DNA of 12,936 bases, from assembly GCA_050725495.1 (NCBI GenBank), contig JBOHHM010000231.1, positions 1 to 12,936 on the forward strand. The letters run 5' to 3'. Position 1 is the first letter of the stretch; every line of letters starts with the position of its first letter. The notes under the pieces were generated by a model, which did no database searches, had not been told where the DNA came from, and saw nothing but the letters and a program-made list of their open reading frames with translations. The stretch comes from JBOHHM01 sp050725495 (GTDB lineage Bacteria > Pseudomonadota > Gammaproteobacteria > Burkholderiales > Burkholderiaceae_C). Shown here one piece after another: positions 7,201 through 12,787 of this stretch. The position numbers were made by a program, and so were the translations under genes.

Positions 7201-7306
7201 GGGCCGCGGCGGCCCAGTCCAGCGCGCCGTCCAGCGAGGTCAGGCGGTGCGACACGATGCGCTCCTCGGGCCGGTAGGGCGAGGGCAAATGCTGATGACA
7301 TGACAT
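4253..7306 (-). CDS. putA: PutA, bifunctional proline dehydrogenase / P5C dehydrogenase, short form
   Basis: 1017 residues. It oxidises proline to P5C (FAD) and then to glutamate (NAD+), with channelling between sites. The N-terminal helical arm leads into the FAD barrel (about 205-490), with SYDMLGE, GISIKLSALHPRYE (near 256), RLVKGAYWDAEIKRAQ (near 362) and RVYAPVGQHRDLLAYLVRRLLENGANSSF split over the barrel end. The aldehyde dehydrogenase domain (about 590-1000) has ISPWNFPLA, FTGSTQVAK, Glu773 (ETGGIN), catalytic Cys807 (GQRCSA) and EIFGPVLH. It lacks the ribbon-helix-helix DNA-binding domain and C-terminal extension of the ~1300-residue E. coli type, so it should not self-regulate. The ATG at 7306 has a Shine-Dalgarno at 7313-7318; open codons upstream run antisense through the regulator. 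Several repeat-like segments are read in frame. Likely regulated by the divergent Lrp-type gene. Confidence 0.95.
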   Translation of the reverse strand: MSCHQHLPSPYRPEERIVSHRLTSLDGALDWAAAAQVARPWVEAVRRHPPPFWAMESLLREYPISSAEGLALMRLAEALLRVPDAETAIALTADQLGRADFEGTADSTLARLSSTAIAMSKKFLPESGEAPGLMAKLGARTVVAATLRAVQLLGRQFVLGQTIAEAMDEAASARRKTANLRVPLPGRPKAEQPPGGAVQHAQRQTWGLTFSYDMLGEGARTAADAQRYLESYTDAIKKIAINAESTRATEKNDGISIKLSALHPRYEDAQRERVLAELVPRVWTLCELAARANINLTIDAEEVDRLELSLAVFEALAAQVAQRQPQWQGFGLAMQAYQSRALELIAHITALARKYRLRLMCRLVKGAYWDAEIKRAQELGLPHYPVFTHKHHTDVSYLACAKALLDAPDAIYPQFATHNAGTIAAILQMAARSGGGFELQRLHGMGEGVYREVLKNPLISCRVYAPVGQHRDLLAYLVRRLLENGANSSFVHQLADESIGMDELLISPLRLEPRPSLPLPAELYGPGRPNSAGVDLTVPESRAPLLAAWQTVEVPRVPEFDAKLAAGPCEKGVRSYQKWSKTAVGERAEMLRRAADALEHELPRFCALLVKEAFKTWGDAVAEVREAVDFLRYYANEAERIMAPIALPGPTGESNELRLTARGLWLCISPWNFPLAIFTGQVAAALVTGNTVLAKPAEQTPGVALEAVRLLHAAGVPENALQLLHGPGETVGAALVAQPQIAGVVFTGSTQVAKIIQRALAAKDGPIVPLIAETGGINAMVVDSTALPEQVADAVVQSAFRSAGQRCSALRLLCVHEGIADGVIEMIRGAAQELVAGDPAELATDVGPVIDREAFEGIQNHLRRLDAKSKPLLAQAQRAQAAMNLALPQAYELASVADVQQEIFGPVLHIVRWGSGALSDPQAVIDQINALGYGLTLGIQTRIDSRAQALAERAHVGNVYINRNMIGAVVGVQPFGGEGLSGTGPKAGGPHYLLRFCAEQTVTINTTAAGGNVALLA
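4653..4677. repeat. Repeat-like segment inside putA, ATAGC type, copy 1
   Basis: The + strand contains AAATTCATAGCGGCTTGCGC followed by CCGCT. It shares the ATTxxATAGC core and the orientation of two other putA segments (5567-5608 and 6587-6605). It is read in frame as residues about 877-885 of PutA, in the variable loop before EIFGPVLH where relatives usually have a GTFVxPT-like strand. It resembles a small repeat I recall as dispersed in Comamonadaceae genomes. The family assignment is recalled, not searched. Confidence 0.4.
5567..5608. repeat. Repeat-like segment inside putA, ATAGC type, copy 2
   Basis: GCTCCATTTTTGATAGC (5567-5583) is followed by TTCTCACGCCC. Its ATTTTTGATAGC core matches the segment at 6592-6603 (TTTTTTTGATAGC) almost exactly. 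It encodes about residues 567-580 of PutA (ending SYQKWS), at the N-terminal edge of the aldehyde dehydrogenase domain, where the alignment to other PutA proteins is weakest. A/T-rich against its GC-rich surroundings. Confidence 0.45.
6587..6605. repeat. Palindromic repeat-like segment inside putA, ATAGC type, copy 3
   Basis: CGCTAT (6587-6592) and ATAGCG (6600-6605) form a 6-bp inverted repeat around a T-rich loop. In the putA reading direction it contains A7 and uses codons rare in this window (ATA, AAA; AGG and ACA just downstream). It is read in frame as part of DAIKKIAIN, in the variable loop just before the conserved GISIKLSALHPRYE. The core matches copies 1 and 2. Confidence 0.55.
6698..6760. 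repeat. Compound hairpin repeat inserted in frame in putA
   Basis: Outer arms CCGCTGC (6698-6704) and GCAGCGG (6754-6760) enclose two tight hairpins: GCCCCC/GGGGGC (6717-6722 and 6726-6731) and CCGCC/GGCGG (6736-6740 and 6745-6749). It encodes about PutA residues 183-203, a Pro/Gly/Gln-rich stretch between the arm helix and SYDMLGE. Typical PutA proteins pass directly from that helix to the first barrel strand. The GCCCCCCxAGGGGGC plus GCCTTGGGGCGGCCCGG layout resembles an intergenic repeat I recall as common in Comamonadaceae. Confidence 0.6.
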
Positions 7307-7312
7307 GGTGAA

Positions 7313-7318
7313 CTCCGT
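7313..7318 (-). promoter_or_regulatory. putA ribosome binding site
   Basis: Reverse-strand ACGGAG lies six bases before the ATG at 7306. This decides the start against the in-frame ATG at 7339 (11 codons upstream) and against the far upstream open codons that lie antisense to the regulator gene. Confidence 0.7.
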
Positions 7319-7388
7319 AAGTCTGGTGAATACCGACATAGTGGGCCAAACAATCGTGAATTTCACACTAAATTTTCGCCATTCACTG

Positions 7389-7394
7389 GATAAT
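7389..7394 (+). promoter_or_regulatory. Candidate -10 box for the Lrp-type regulator gene
   Basis: GATAAT lies ten bases before the ATG at 7404, which would put the transcript start within a few bases of the start codon. No Shine-Dalgarno precedes that ATG, consistent with a very short or absent leader. No convincing -35 box, as expected if an activator is needed. Low certainty. Confidence 0.25.
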
Positions 7395-7403
7395 TCACTA
7401 ATC

Positions 7404-7886
7404 ATGTCCGAAGCCACCATCGACCTCGACCGCCTTGACCTCAGAATTCTGAATGTCTTGCAGCAAGACGGCCGCATCTCCAACCTCAAGCTGGCCGAGG
7501 CCGTGGCGCTGTCGCCCACGGCCGTGCTGGCGCGCGTGCAGCGGCTCACGCGCGACGGCTACATCCTGGGCTACGAGGCGCGGCTGAACCCGCTCAAGCT
7601 CGGGCGCGGGATGATGGTTTTTGTGGAAGTGCTGCTGGACCGCACCACGCCCAATGTGTTCGAGGCCTTCAAGGCCGCGGTGCAGGTCCGCTCCGAAATC
7701 ATGGAATGCCACATGGTGGCGGGCGGCTTCGACTACCTGCTCAAGACCCGCATGGCCGACATGCCGGCCTACCGCGAGTTCGCCGGCACCGTGCTGTGGC
7801 AGTTGCCGGGCGTGCGCGAAACAAGGACCTATGCGGTGATGGAAGAAGTCAAAAACACGACGCGGCTGTCGCTGCCCGAGGGCTGA
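7404..7886 (+). CDS. putR: Lrp/AsnC-family regulator, probable proline-responsive PutR
   Basis: 160 residues, the normal size for the family. The N-terminal AsnC-type winged helix (about 8-62) reads LDLRILNVLQQDGRISNLKLAEAV, broken here as LDLRILNVLQ and QDGRISNLKLAEAV, then LSPTAVLARVQRLTRDGYILGY. The C-terminal RAM/AsnC effector-binding and oligomerisation domain (about 68-150) includes VFVEVLLDR, ECHMVAGGFDYLLKTRMAD and the VRETRTYAVMEEVK end. It is divergent from putA. In Agrobacterium and Rhodobacter, Lrp-type PutR proteins next to putA activate it in response to proline, and this PutA cannot regulate itself. The ATG at 7404 is where family members start; an earlier in-frame ATG at 7305 would add 33 residues translated from the operator region and is rejected. 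Effector identity is inferred from context. Confidence 0.88.
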   Translation: MSEATIDLDRLDLRILNVLQQDGRISNLKLAEAVALSPTAVLARVQRLTRDGYILGYEARLNPLKLGRGMMVFVEVLLDRTTPNVFEAFKAAVQVRSEIMECHMVAGGFDYLLKTRMADMPAYREFAGTVLWQLPGVRETRTYAVMEEVKNTTRLSLPEG

Positions 7887-8022
7887 GACGCTGTGGCGAT
7901 TCGGGCACAGGGGCCGTCTGGGCTGCGAACTATTCCCGGAATCGGCCTCGTTGTGGTTGCATCGCTGGCCAAAATGAGCTTGGCCGGCCTACAGTGGGCA
8001 TGTCGTCCCCGATGCACGCGCC

Positions 8023-9015
8023 ATGACCACGCCCTACCCCGCCCTGGCCGCCATACCACTGGCGTATTTGCAGCCTGTCGGCCTGTCGCCCAAGGAAGCG
8101 GCCGCCATCATGGCGGCCGCCAATGGCCCCCACAGCACCCTGTGCTGGAGCGTGCCACCGGCCGGCCTGCAGCCCGATGTCTATGTGGCCCACCTGCGCA
8201 CCGTGGATCTGGCCGAGGACGGCGATCAGCCCACCACGGCCCTGCTGCCCGACCGCTACCCGCCCAGGCTCGTGCTCGATGACCAAGGCCTGCACCAGGG
8301 CCGCCCGGTCTGCCTGGTAGGCGGCCATGAAAACACCCACCTGGCCTGGGCGCCCCACACCCCGGGCGCCCTGGCCGAGCTGCACACTGGACTGCGCGAC
8401 GCCGGCGCCCAGCTGACGCGCCAGCGCATTCACTACGCCCTGGGCCGCGAGGCCTGGCTGCGCCGCCACCACTGGAGCCACCAGCGCCTGCACCTGCACA
8501 GCCACGGCCAGCTCATGGCCGTGATCGATCCGGCCGGCTGGCGCGTTGCGCTGCGCCGCGGCGCCACGGCCGTTCAAATCGAGCAGGCCACGGTGGAAAT
8601 CATGGCTGCCAGCCCCGGCCTGGACTCCAGCGGCATGGAGGTGTTTGCGCTGGAGCTCACGCTGTGGGCCCTGGCGCGGCGCTGCAACGAAAGCGCCTTG
8701 TCGGATCTGCTGCCCTCGGGCTTTCTCAAGGCGCGTCTCGCCCGCTGGAACCCCCTGCCCCAGCAGCTCGACGAGCTCGACGACAGCTGCCAGGCCATCT
8801 GGAGCGCGCTGGACGCCAGCCCCATGAGCGCGGCCGAGCTGCGCCGCAGTCTCGAGCTGCCCGAGCCCGTGCTGTTGCGCGCCCTCAGCTGCATGGCCTT
8901 GAGCCGGGTCGTCCGCGCCGCCGCGCCCGACGCCCAGCCGGCCAGCCGCCGCGCCCTGTCCTGGCTGCCCAGCGCCTGGCGCCAGAGCATCTTTCGCGAC
9001 TCGCGGCAGAGCTGA
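8023..9015 (+). CDS. Uncharacterised protein, 330 residues
   Basis: I do not recognise this family. Codon use is coding-like and matches the neighbours. No signal peptide or membrane segment is evident, so it is probably cytoplasmic. The N-terminal half (1-140) is Ala/Pro/Leu-rich with LAYLQPVGLSPKEAAAIMAAAN and, later, PRLVLDDQGLHQGRPVCLVGG, shortened here. A histidine cluster (HHWSHQRLHLHSH, residues 149-161) lies mid-protein. The C-terminal third is helical, and residues about 262-300 (IWSALDASPMSAAELRRSL, then EPVLLRALSCMALSRVVR) look like a winged-helix fold. The ATG at 8023 lacks a Shine-Dalgarno. It is separated from the regulator gene by 136 bp and from the DUF3617 gene by 81 bp, so it may be cotranscribed with the latter. 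No function is proposed. Confidence 0.75.
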   Translation: MTTPYPALAAIPLAYLQPVGLSPKEAAAIMAAANGPHSTLCWSVPPAGLQPDVYVAHLRTVDLAEDGDQPTTALLPDRYPPRLVLDDQGLHQGRPVCLVGGHENTHLAWAPHTPGALAELHTGLRDAGAQLTRQRIHYALGREAWLRRHHWSHQRLHLHSHGQLMAVIDPAGWRVALRRGATAVQIEQATVEIMAASPGLDSSGMEVFALELTLWALARRCNESALSDLLPSGFLKARLARWNPLPQQLDELDDSCQAIWSALDASPMSAAELRRSLELPEPVLLRALSCMALSRVVRAAAPDAQPASRRALSWLPSAWRQSIFRDSRQS

Positions 9016-9096
9016 AGCATCCCGCCACCCAGGACCGCTGCCGGGCTCGACGGCTGCGGCCGGGCATCGCAGAATGCGGCTTTTGGGGGAACCGCC

Positions 9097-9651
9097 ATGA
9101 CTATCGAACTGCCCACCGTGGGGACCGCCGCTGCCGCAACCCTGCTGGCCCTCAGCGCCCAGGCCCAGACCCTCAAGCCCGGCCTCTGGGAAGTCAGGCA
9201 GCAGACGCAGTCCGGCTCGGGCCAGATGGAGCAGGCGATGGCACAAATGCAGCAGCAAATGGCCAGCATGTCGCCCGAGCAGCGCAAGATGATGGAGGAC
9301 ATGATGGCCAGGCAGGGCATGGGCATGAACGCAGGCGACACGGCCCTCAAGGTCTGCCTGACCCGGGAGATGGTCGAGCGCAACGAGATGCCGGCCCAGC
9401 AGCAGGGCGACTGCACGAGCACCCACTCTCCGCGCACCGGCAACACGATGAAGATTGCCTTCAGCTGCACCAGGCCGCCCTCGCGCGGCGAAGGCCAGAT
9501 CAGCTTTTTGAGCCCCGAGGCCTACACCCTGAAGATGACGACGCACACCACGGTGCGGGGCCAGGCCGAAACCATGACCATGGACGGCTCGGGCCGCTGG
9601 CTGTCGGCCGACTGCGGCGCCATCAAACCGATCGCGATGCCCAAGAAATAA
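9097..9651 (+). CDS. DUF3617-type exported protein
   Basis: 184 residues with GLWEV near the start (29-33), four cysteines (87, 106, 124, 173) and a late GSGRWLSADCG, the usual layout of small periplasmic DUF3617 proteins, whose function is unknown. The leader TAAAATLLALSAQAQ suggests cleavage near residue 22-24, but it has no lysine or arginine before the hydrophobic core, which is unusual. Residues 44-77 hold eleven methionines in a Gln/Met-rich helix; M44, M48, M51, M55 and M58 are spaced 4-3-4-3, giving one methionine face. The four cysteines could form two disulfides in the periplasm. A strong GGGGGA Shine-Dalgarno (9085-9090) supports the ATG at 9097. The gene follows the unrecognised gene by 81 bp and converges on yggS. 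Confidence 0.8.
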   Translation: MTIELPTVGTAAAATLLALSAQAQTLKPGLWEVRQQTQSGSGQMEQAMAQMQQQMASMSPEQRKMMEDMMARQGMGMNAGDTALKVCLTREMVERNEMPAQQQGDCTSTHSPRTGNTMKIAFSCTRPPSRGEGQISFLSPEAYTLKMTTHTTVRGQAETMTMDGSGRWLSADCGAIKPIAMPKK

Positions 9652-9663
9652 GCGCCACCTCAG

Positions 9664-9680
9664 GCGGGCCCGGGCCCCGC
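9664..9680. terminator. GC hairpin between convergent genes
   Basis: GCGGGCCC (9664-9671) pairs with GGGCCCCGC (9672-9680) apart from one extra C, with no loop bases to spare. It sits in the 38-bp gap between the convergent DUF3617 and yggS stops. No T-run follows on either strand, so a classical intrinsic terminator is not supported. Confidence 0.25.
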
Positions 9681-9689
9681 GCGTCCCAG

Positions 9690-10394
9690 TCAAGCGGACT
9701 TGGAGCGCGCGCCAAAAATCGCGGTCCCGACCCGCACCATGGTGCTACCCGCCTGGATCGCCGCCTCCAGGTCGGCCGTCATGCCCATGGACAGCGTGTC
9801 GAGCACGATGCCGGCTGCCACGATCTCGTCAAACAGGGCCTTGGCCCGCGCATGCAGGGCGTATTGCGCTACAAAATCAGGAGCGGGCTCGGGAATCGTC
9901 ATGAGGCCGCGCAGACGCAGGCGCGGCAGCTTCGCGACCTCGCGCGCCAACGCCAGCGCCTGCTGCGGCGCCACGCCCGACTTGGTCGGACCGCCGTCGA
10001 TGTTGACCTGCAGGCAGATCTGCAGCGGCGCGCGCTCGGCCGGGCGCTGCTCGCTCAGGCGTTGCGCGATCCTGAGCCGGTCCACGCTATGGGCCCAGTC
10101 GAAATGCTCGGCCACCAGCCGCGTCTTGTTGCTCTGGATCGGGCCGATCATGTGCCATTCGAGCCTGGGCGTTGAGCGTTGAGCGTCGAGCGTGAGCATC
10201 TTGTCCACGGCTTCTTGCACATAGTTCTCGCCGAAAGCGCGCTGACCAGCGTCAACTGCCTCGCGCACGGCCTCGGGGCCGAAGGTCTTGGACACCGCCA
10301 GCAGCGTGACTTCGCTCAAGTCGCGGCCCGCAGCGGCACAAGCCGCGGCCATGCGCTGGTGAACACTCTGGAGGTTGTGCCGAATCGTGGTCAT
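9690..10394 (-). CDS. yggS: YggS/PLPBP family pyridoxal-phosphate homeostasis protein
   Basis: 234 residues, matching E. coli YggS in size. It binds PLP in a single TIM-barrel domain similar to alanine racemase and helps balance free PLP and amino/keto-acid pools; no enzyme activity is established. Lys36 in LLAVSKTF is the PLP Schiff-base lysine, the same number as in E. coli. Other family signatures are FGENYVQEAVDK, EWHMIGPIQSNK, LQVNIDGGPTKSGV, RGLMTIPEP, SMGMTADLEAAI and VRVGTAIFGAR (phosphate-binding end). I chose the ATG at 10394; a TTG two codons upstream is open but less likely. No clear Shine-Dalgarno. Divergent from pilT across about 42 bp, an arrangement also known in Pseudomonas aeruginosa (PA0394/pilT). 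Confidence 0.95.
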   Translation of the reverse strand: MTTIRHNLQSVHQRMAAACAAAGRDLSEVTLLAVSKTFGPEAVREAVDAGQRAFGENYVQEAVDKMLTLDAQRSTPRLEWHMIGPIQSNKTRLVAEHFDWAHSVDRLRIAQRLSEQRPAERAPLQICLQVNIDGGPTKSGVAPQQALALAREVAKLPRLRLRGLMTIPEPAPDFVAQYALHARAKALFDEIVAAGIVLDTLSMGMTADLEAAIQAGSTMVRVGTAIFGARSKSA

Positions 10395-10416
10395 AATCAA
10401 GCGCCGAGCGTATCAA
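10388..10416 (+). promoter_or_regulatory. Candidate pilT promoter
   Basis: TGGTCA (10388-10393) and TATCAA (10411-10416) match four of six bases each of the -35 and -10 consensus, with a 17-bp spacer, and lie about 20 bp before the pilT start. The -35 overlaps the first codons of divergent yggS. Weak consensus; unproven. Confidence 0.3.
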
Positions 10417-10436
10417 ACAAACACAACGAGGGATTC

Positions 10437-11480
10437 GTGGACATCACTCAGCTGCTGGCTTTCAGTGTCAAGAACAAAGCGTCCGACCTGCACCTGTCGG
10501 CAGGCCTGCCCCCGATGATCCGCGTGCACGGCGACGTGCGGCGCATCAATGTCGACCCGCTGGAGCACAAGCAGGTGCATGGCATGGTGTACGACATCAT
10601 GAACGACACCCAGCGCAAGAACTACGAAGAGTTCCTCGAATGCGACTTCTCGTTCGAGATCGACGGCCTGGCGCGCTTTCGCGTCAATGCCTTCAACCAG
10701 AACCGCGGCGCCGGCGCCGTTTTCCGGACCATCCCAAGCAAGATCCTGACGCTCGAGCAGCTCAACGCGCCCAAGATCTTCGGCGACCTCGCGCTCAAGC
10801 CGCGCGGTCTGGTGCTGGTGACCGGGCCCACGGGCTCGGGCAAGTCGACCACGCTGGCGGCCATGGTCAACTACCTCAACGAAACCGAGTACGGCCACAT
10901 CCTGACGGTCGAAGACCCGATCGAGTTCGTGCACGATTCCAAGAAATGCCTGATCAACCAGCGCGAAGTCGGCCCCCACACGCTGAGCTTCAACGCGGCG
11001 CTGAAGTCGGCCCTGCGCGAAGACCCCGATGCGATTCTGGTGGGCGAAATGCGCGACCTGGAAACCATACGCCTGGCCATGACCGCGGCTGAAACCGGCC
11101 ACCTGGTGTTCGGCACCCTGCACACCTCGAGCGCGGCCAAGACGATCGACCGCATCATCGACGTGTTCCCGGCCGAGGAAAAGGACATGGTGCGCGCCAT
11201 GTTGTCGGAGTCGCTGCAGGCCGTGATTTCGCAGACTCTGTGCAAGACCAAGGACGGCCAGGGCCGCGTCGCCGCGCACGAGATCATGATAGGCACCTCG
11301 GCCATCCGCAACCTGATCCGCGAGGCCAAGGTCGCCCAGATGTACTCGGCGATCCAGACCGGCAACAGCGTTGGCATGCAGACCCTGGACCAGAACCTGA
11401 CCGAGCTGGTCAAGCGCAACATGATCAGCGCGGCCGAGGCCCGCTCCAAGGCCAAGATTCCCGAAAACTTCCCGGGTTGA
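10437..11480 (+). CDS. pilT: PilT, type IV pilus retraction ATPase
   Basis: 347 residues. PilT is a cytoplasmic hexameric ATPase that drives pilus depolymerisation for twitching motility and DNA uptake. The start DITQLLAFSVKNKASDLHLSAG is near-identical to P. aeruginosa PilT (quoted here in two parts: DITQLLAFSVKNK, ASDLHLSAG). The Walker A GPTGSGKST is at 130-138 (Lys136). The Asp box (ILTVEDPIEFVHDS), the Walker B region (DPDAILVGEMRDLETI) and the His box (AETGHLVFGTLHTSSAAKTIDR, ending in KTIDR) follow. The PilT-specific C-terminal AIRNLIRE motif is present, ending KIPENFPG. It begins with GTG at 10437, chosen because GAGGG (10428-10432) sits just upstream and family homology starts exactly there. 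pilU follows after 165 bp. Confidence 0.97.
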   Translation: MDITQLLAFSVKNKASDLHLSAGLPPMIRVHGDVRRINVDPLEHKQVHGMVYDIMNDTQRKNYEEFLECDFSFEIDGLARFRVNAFNQNRGAGAVFRTIPSKILTLEQLNAPKIFGDLALKPRGLVLVTGPTGSGKSTTLAAMVNYLNETEYGHILTVEDPIEFVHDSKKCLINQREVGPHTLSFNAALKSALREDPDAILVGEMRDLETIRLAMTAAETGHLVFGTLHTSSAAKTIDRIIDVFPAEEKDMVRAMLSESLQAVISQTLCKTKDGQGRVAAHEIMIGTSAIRNLIREAKVAQMYSAIQTGNSVGMQTLDQNLTELVKRNMISAAEARSKAKIPENFPG

Positions 11481-11497
11481 GCCGATACCGTGTTGAT

Positions 11498-11514
11498 AAG
11501 CGAAGTGCTTTTTT
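11498..11514 (+). terminator. Weak hairpin plus T-run after pilT
   Basis: AAGC (11498-11501) pairs with GCTT (11507-11510) across GAAGT, followed by more T to 11514. A 4-bp stem is too short for confident termination; at best it attenuates transcription into pilU. Confidence 0.2.
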
Positions 11515-11521
11515 CTTCAAG

Positions 11522-11592
11522 CTGCGTAGCGAGCGGGGGAAGTGCGAGGCGCACCGCAGCGAACCAGACAGTACTTCAGTACGGCGACGCAG
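11522..11592. repeat. Structured repeat-like element in the pilT-pilU gap
   Basis: Outer arms CTGCGT (11522-11527) and ACGCAG (11587-11592) enclose GTGCG-AGG-CGCAC (11542-11554) and the palindrome GTACTTCAGTAC (11571-11582). Nested hairpins in a non-coding 165-bp gap suggest a small dispersed element rather than ordinary spacer. I recall similar sequence in other Burkholderiales intergenic regions but could not search. Confidence 0.45.
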
Positions 11593-11645
11593 TGAGCGAG
11601 GAGCAACGACACAATTCGTCCGCGCAGTAGCAGATTGGAGAAAAA

Positions 11646-12782
11646 ATGGAACGCGACCAGGCCAGTAAATTCATCAACGACCTGCTGCGCCTGATGATCA
11701 GCCGCAACGGCAGCGACCTGTTCATCACCGGCGATTTCCCACCCGCCATCAAGGTCGACGGCAAGATCACCAAGGTCTCGCCGCAGGCGCTCACCGGGGC
11801 CCACACGCTGGCGCTGACGCGCTCCATCATGAACGACCGCCAGGTCGCCGACTTCGAGCGCACCAAGGAGTGCAATTTCGCGATTTCGCCGGCGGGCATC
11901 GGCCGCTTTCGCGTCAACGCCTTTGTGCAGCAGGGCAAGGTCGGCATGGTGCTGCGCGTCATTCCGGCCACCCTGCCCACCATCGACGGCCTGGGCATGC
12001 CGCAGGTGCTCAAGGAGGTGGTCATGTCCAAGCGCGGCCTGTGCATTCTGGTGGGCGCCACCGGCTCGGGCAAATCGACCACGCTGGCGGCCATGGTCGA
12101 CTGGCGCAACGAGAACTCCTACGGCCACATCATTACGGTCGAAGACCCGGTGGAGTTCGTCCATGCGCACAAGAATTGCGTCGTGACCCAGCGCGAGGTC
12201 GGACTCGACACCGACAGCTGGGAGGCGGCGCTGAAGAACACGCTGCGCCAGGCTCCCGACGTGATCCTGATGGGCGAGATCCGCGACCGCGAAACCATGG
12301 AACACGCCGTGGCCTTCGCCGAAACCGGCCACCTGTGTCTGGCCACGCTGCACGCCAACAGCGCCAACCAGGCGCTGGACCGCATCATCAACTTCTTCCC
12401 CGAGGAGCGCCGCGCGCAGTTGCTGATGGACCTCTCGCTCAACCTCAAGGCCCTGATCTCGCAGCGCCTGATCCCCAAGCAAGACGGCAAGGGCCGCACG
12501 GCCACGGTGGAAATCATGCTCAACACGCCGCTGATCGCCGACCTGATCTTCAAGGGCGAGGTCACCGAGATCAAGGAGATCATGAAGAAAAGCCGCAACC
12601 TCGGCATGCAGACCTTCGACCAGGCGCTGTTCGACGCCTTCGAGAACCATGCGATCAGCTACGAGGATGCGCTGCGCAACGCCGACTCGGTCAATGACCT
12701 GCGGCTGCAAATCAAGCTCAATTCGATGCGCGCCAAGACCCAGGACCTGTCGGCCGGCACCGAACACCTGACCATCGTTTGA
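11646..12782 (+). CDS. pilU: PilU, PilT-dependent type IV pilus retraction ATPase
   Basis: 378 residues, close to P. aeruginosa PilU (382). PilU is a PilT paralogue that acts with PilT to increase retraction force. The N-terminal domain begins INDLLRLMISRNGSDLFIT. The Walker A GATGSGKST is at 137-145 (Lys143), then ITVEDPVEFVHAHKN, DVILMGEIRDRETMEHAV and AETGHLCLATLHANSANQALD, shortened here to AETGHLCLATLHANSA. The C-terminal tail runs past the PilT end and lacks the AIRNLIRE motif, which separates PilU from PilT. GGAG (11637-11640) supports the ATG at 11646. It probably shares the pilT transcript despite the structured gap. The next gene starts 5 bp after its stop. Confidence 0.96.
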   Translation: MERDQASKFINDLLRLMISRNGSDLFITGDFPPAIKVDGKITKVSPQALTGAHTLALTRSIMNDRQVADFERTKECNFAISPAGIGRFRVNAFVQQGKVGMVLRVIPATLPTIDGLGMPQVLKEVVMSKRGLCILVGATGSGKSTTLAAMVDWRNENSYGHIITVEDPVEFVHAHKNCVVTQREVGLDTDSWEAALKNTLRQAPDVILMGEIRDRETMEHAVAFAETGHLCLATLHANSANQALDRIINFFPEERRAQLLMDLSLNLKALISQRLIPKQDGKGRTATVEIMLNTPLIADLIFKGEVTEIKEIMKKSRNLGMQTFDQALFDAFENHAISYEDALRNADSVNDLRLQIKLNSMRAKTQDLSAGTEHLTIV

Positions 12783-12787
12783 CGCCC

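Larger units (their letters stand above)
7308..7398. promoter_or_regulatory. putA/putR divergent control region with repeated GTGAA/TTCAC half-sites
   Basis: The 97-bp spacer has GTGAAC (7308-7313), GTGAAT (7326-7331), the perfect odd palindrome GTGAATTTCAC (7356-7366), and ATTCAC twice (7381-7386 and 7393-7398). Repeated, inverted A/T-flanked half-sites suit a multimeric Lrp/AsnC regulator binding between its own gene and putA. The pattern is seen directly; binding is inferred. Confidence 0.5.

Noticed and set aside
7307..7549. 81-residue N-terminal extension of PutA
   Set aside because: It is antisense to the Lrp-type regulator and crosses its operator; the Shine-Dalgarno at 7313-7318 fixes the start at 7306.
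7930..9693. Long - strand open frame (587 codons)
   Set aside because: It runs antisense through two + strand genes with normal starts and recognisable features, and shows no domain motif.
11240..11668. + strand open frame crossing the pilT end into the gap
   Set aside because: It overlaps pilT out of frame, and its tail is the structured repeat-like segment; no start signal or motif supports it.
11517..12767. Long - strand open frame opposite pilU
   Set aside because: pilU on the + strand is unambiguous; the reverse frame is a shadow of it.
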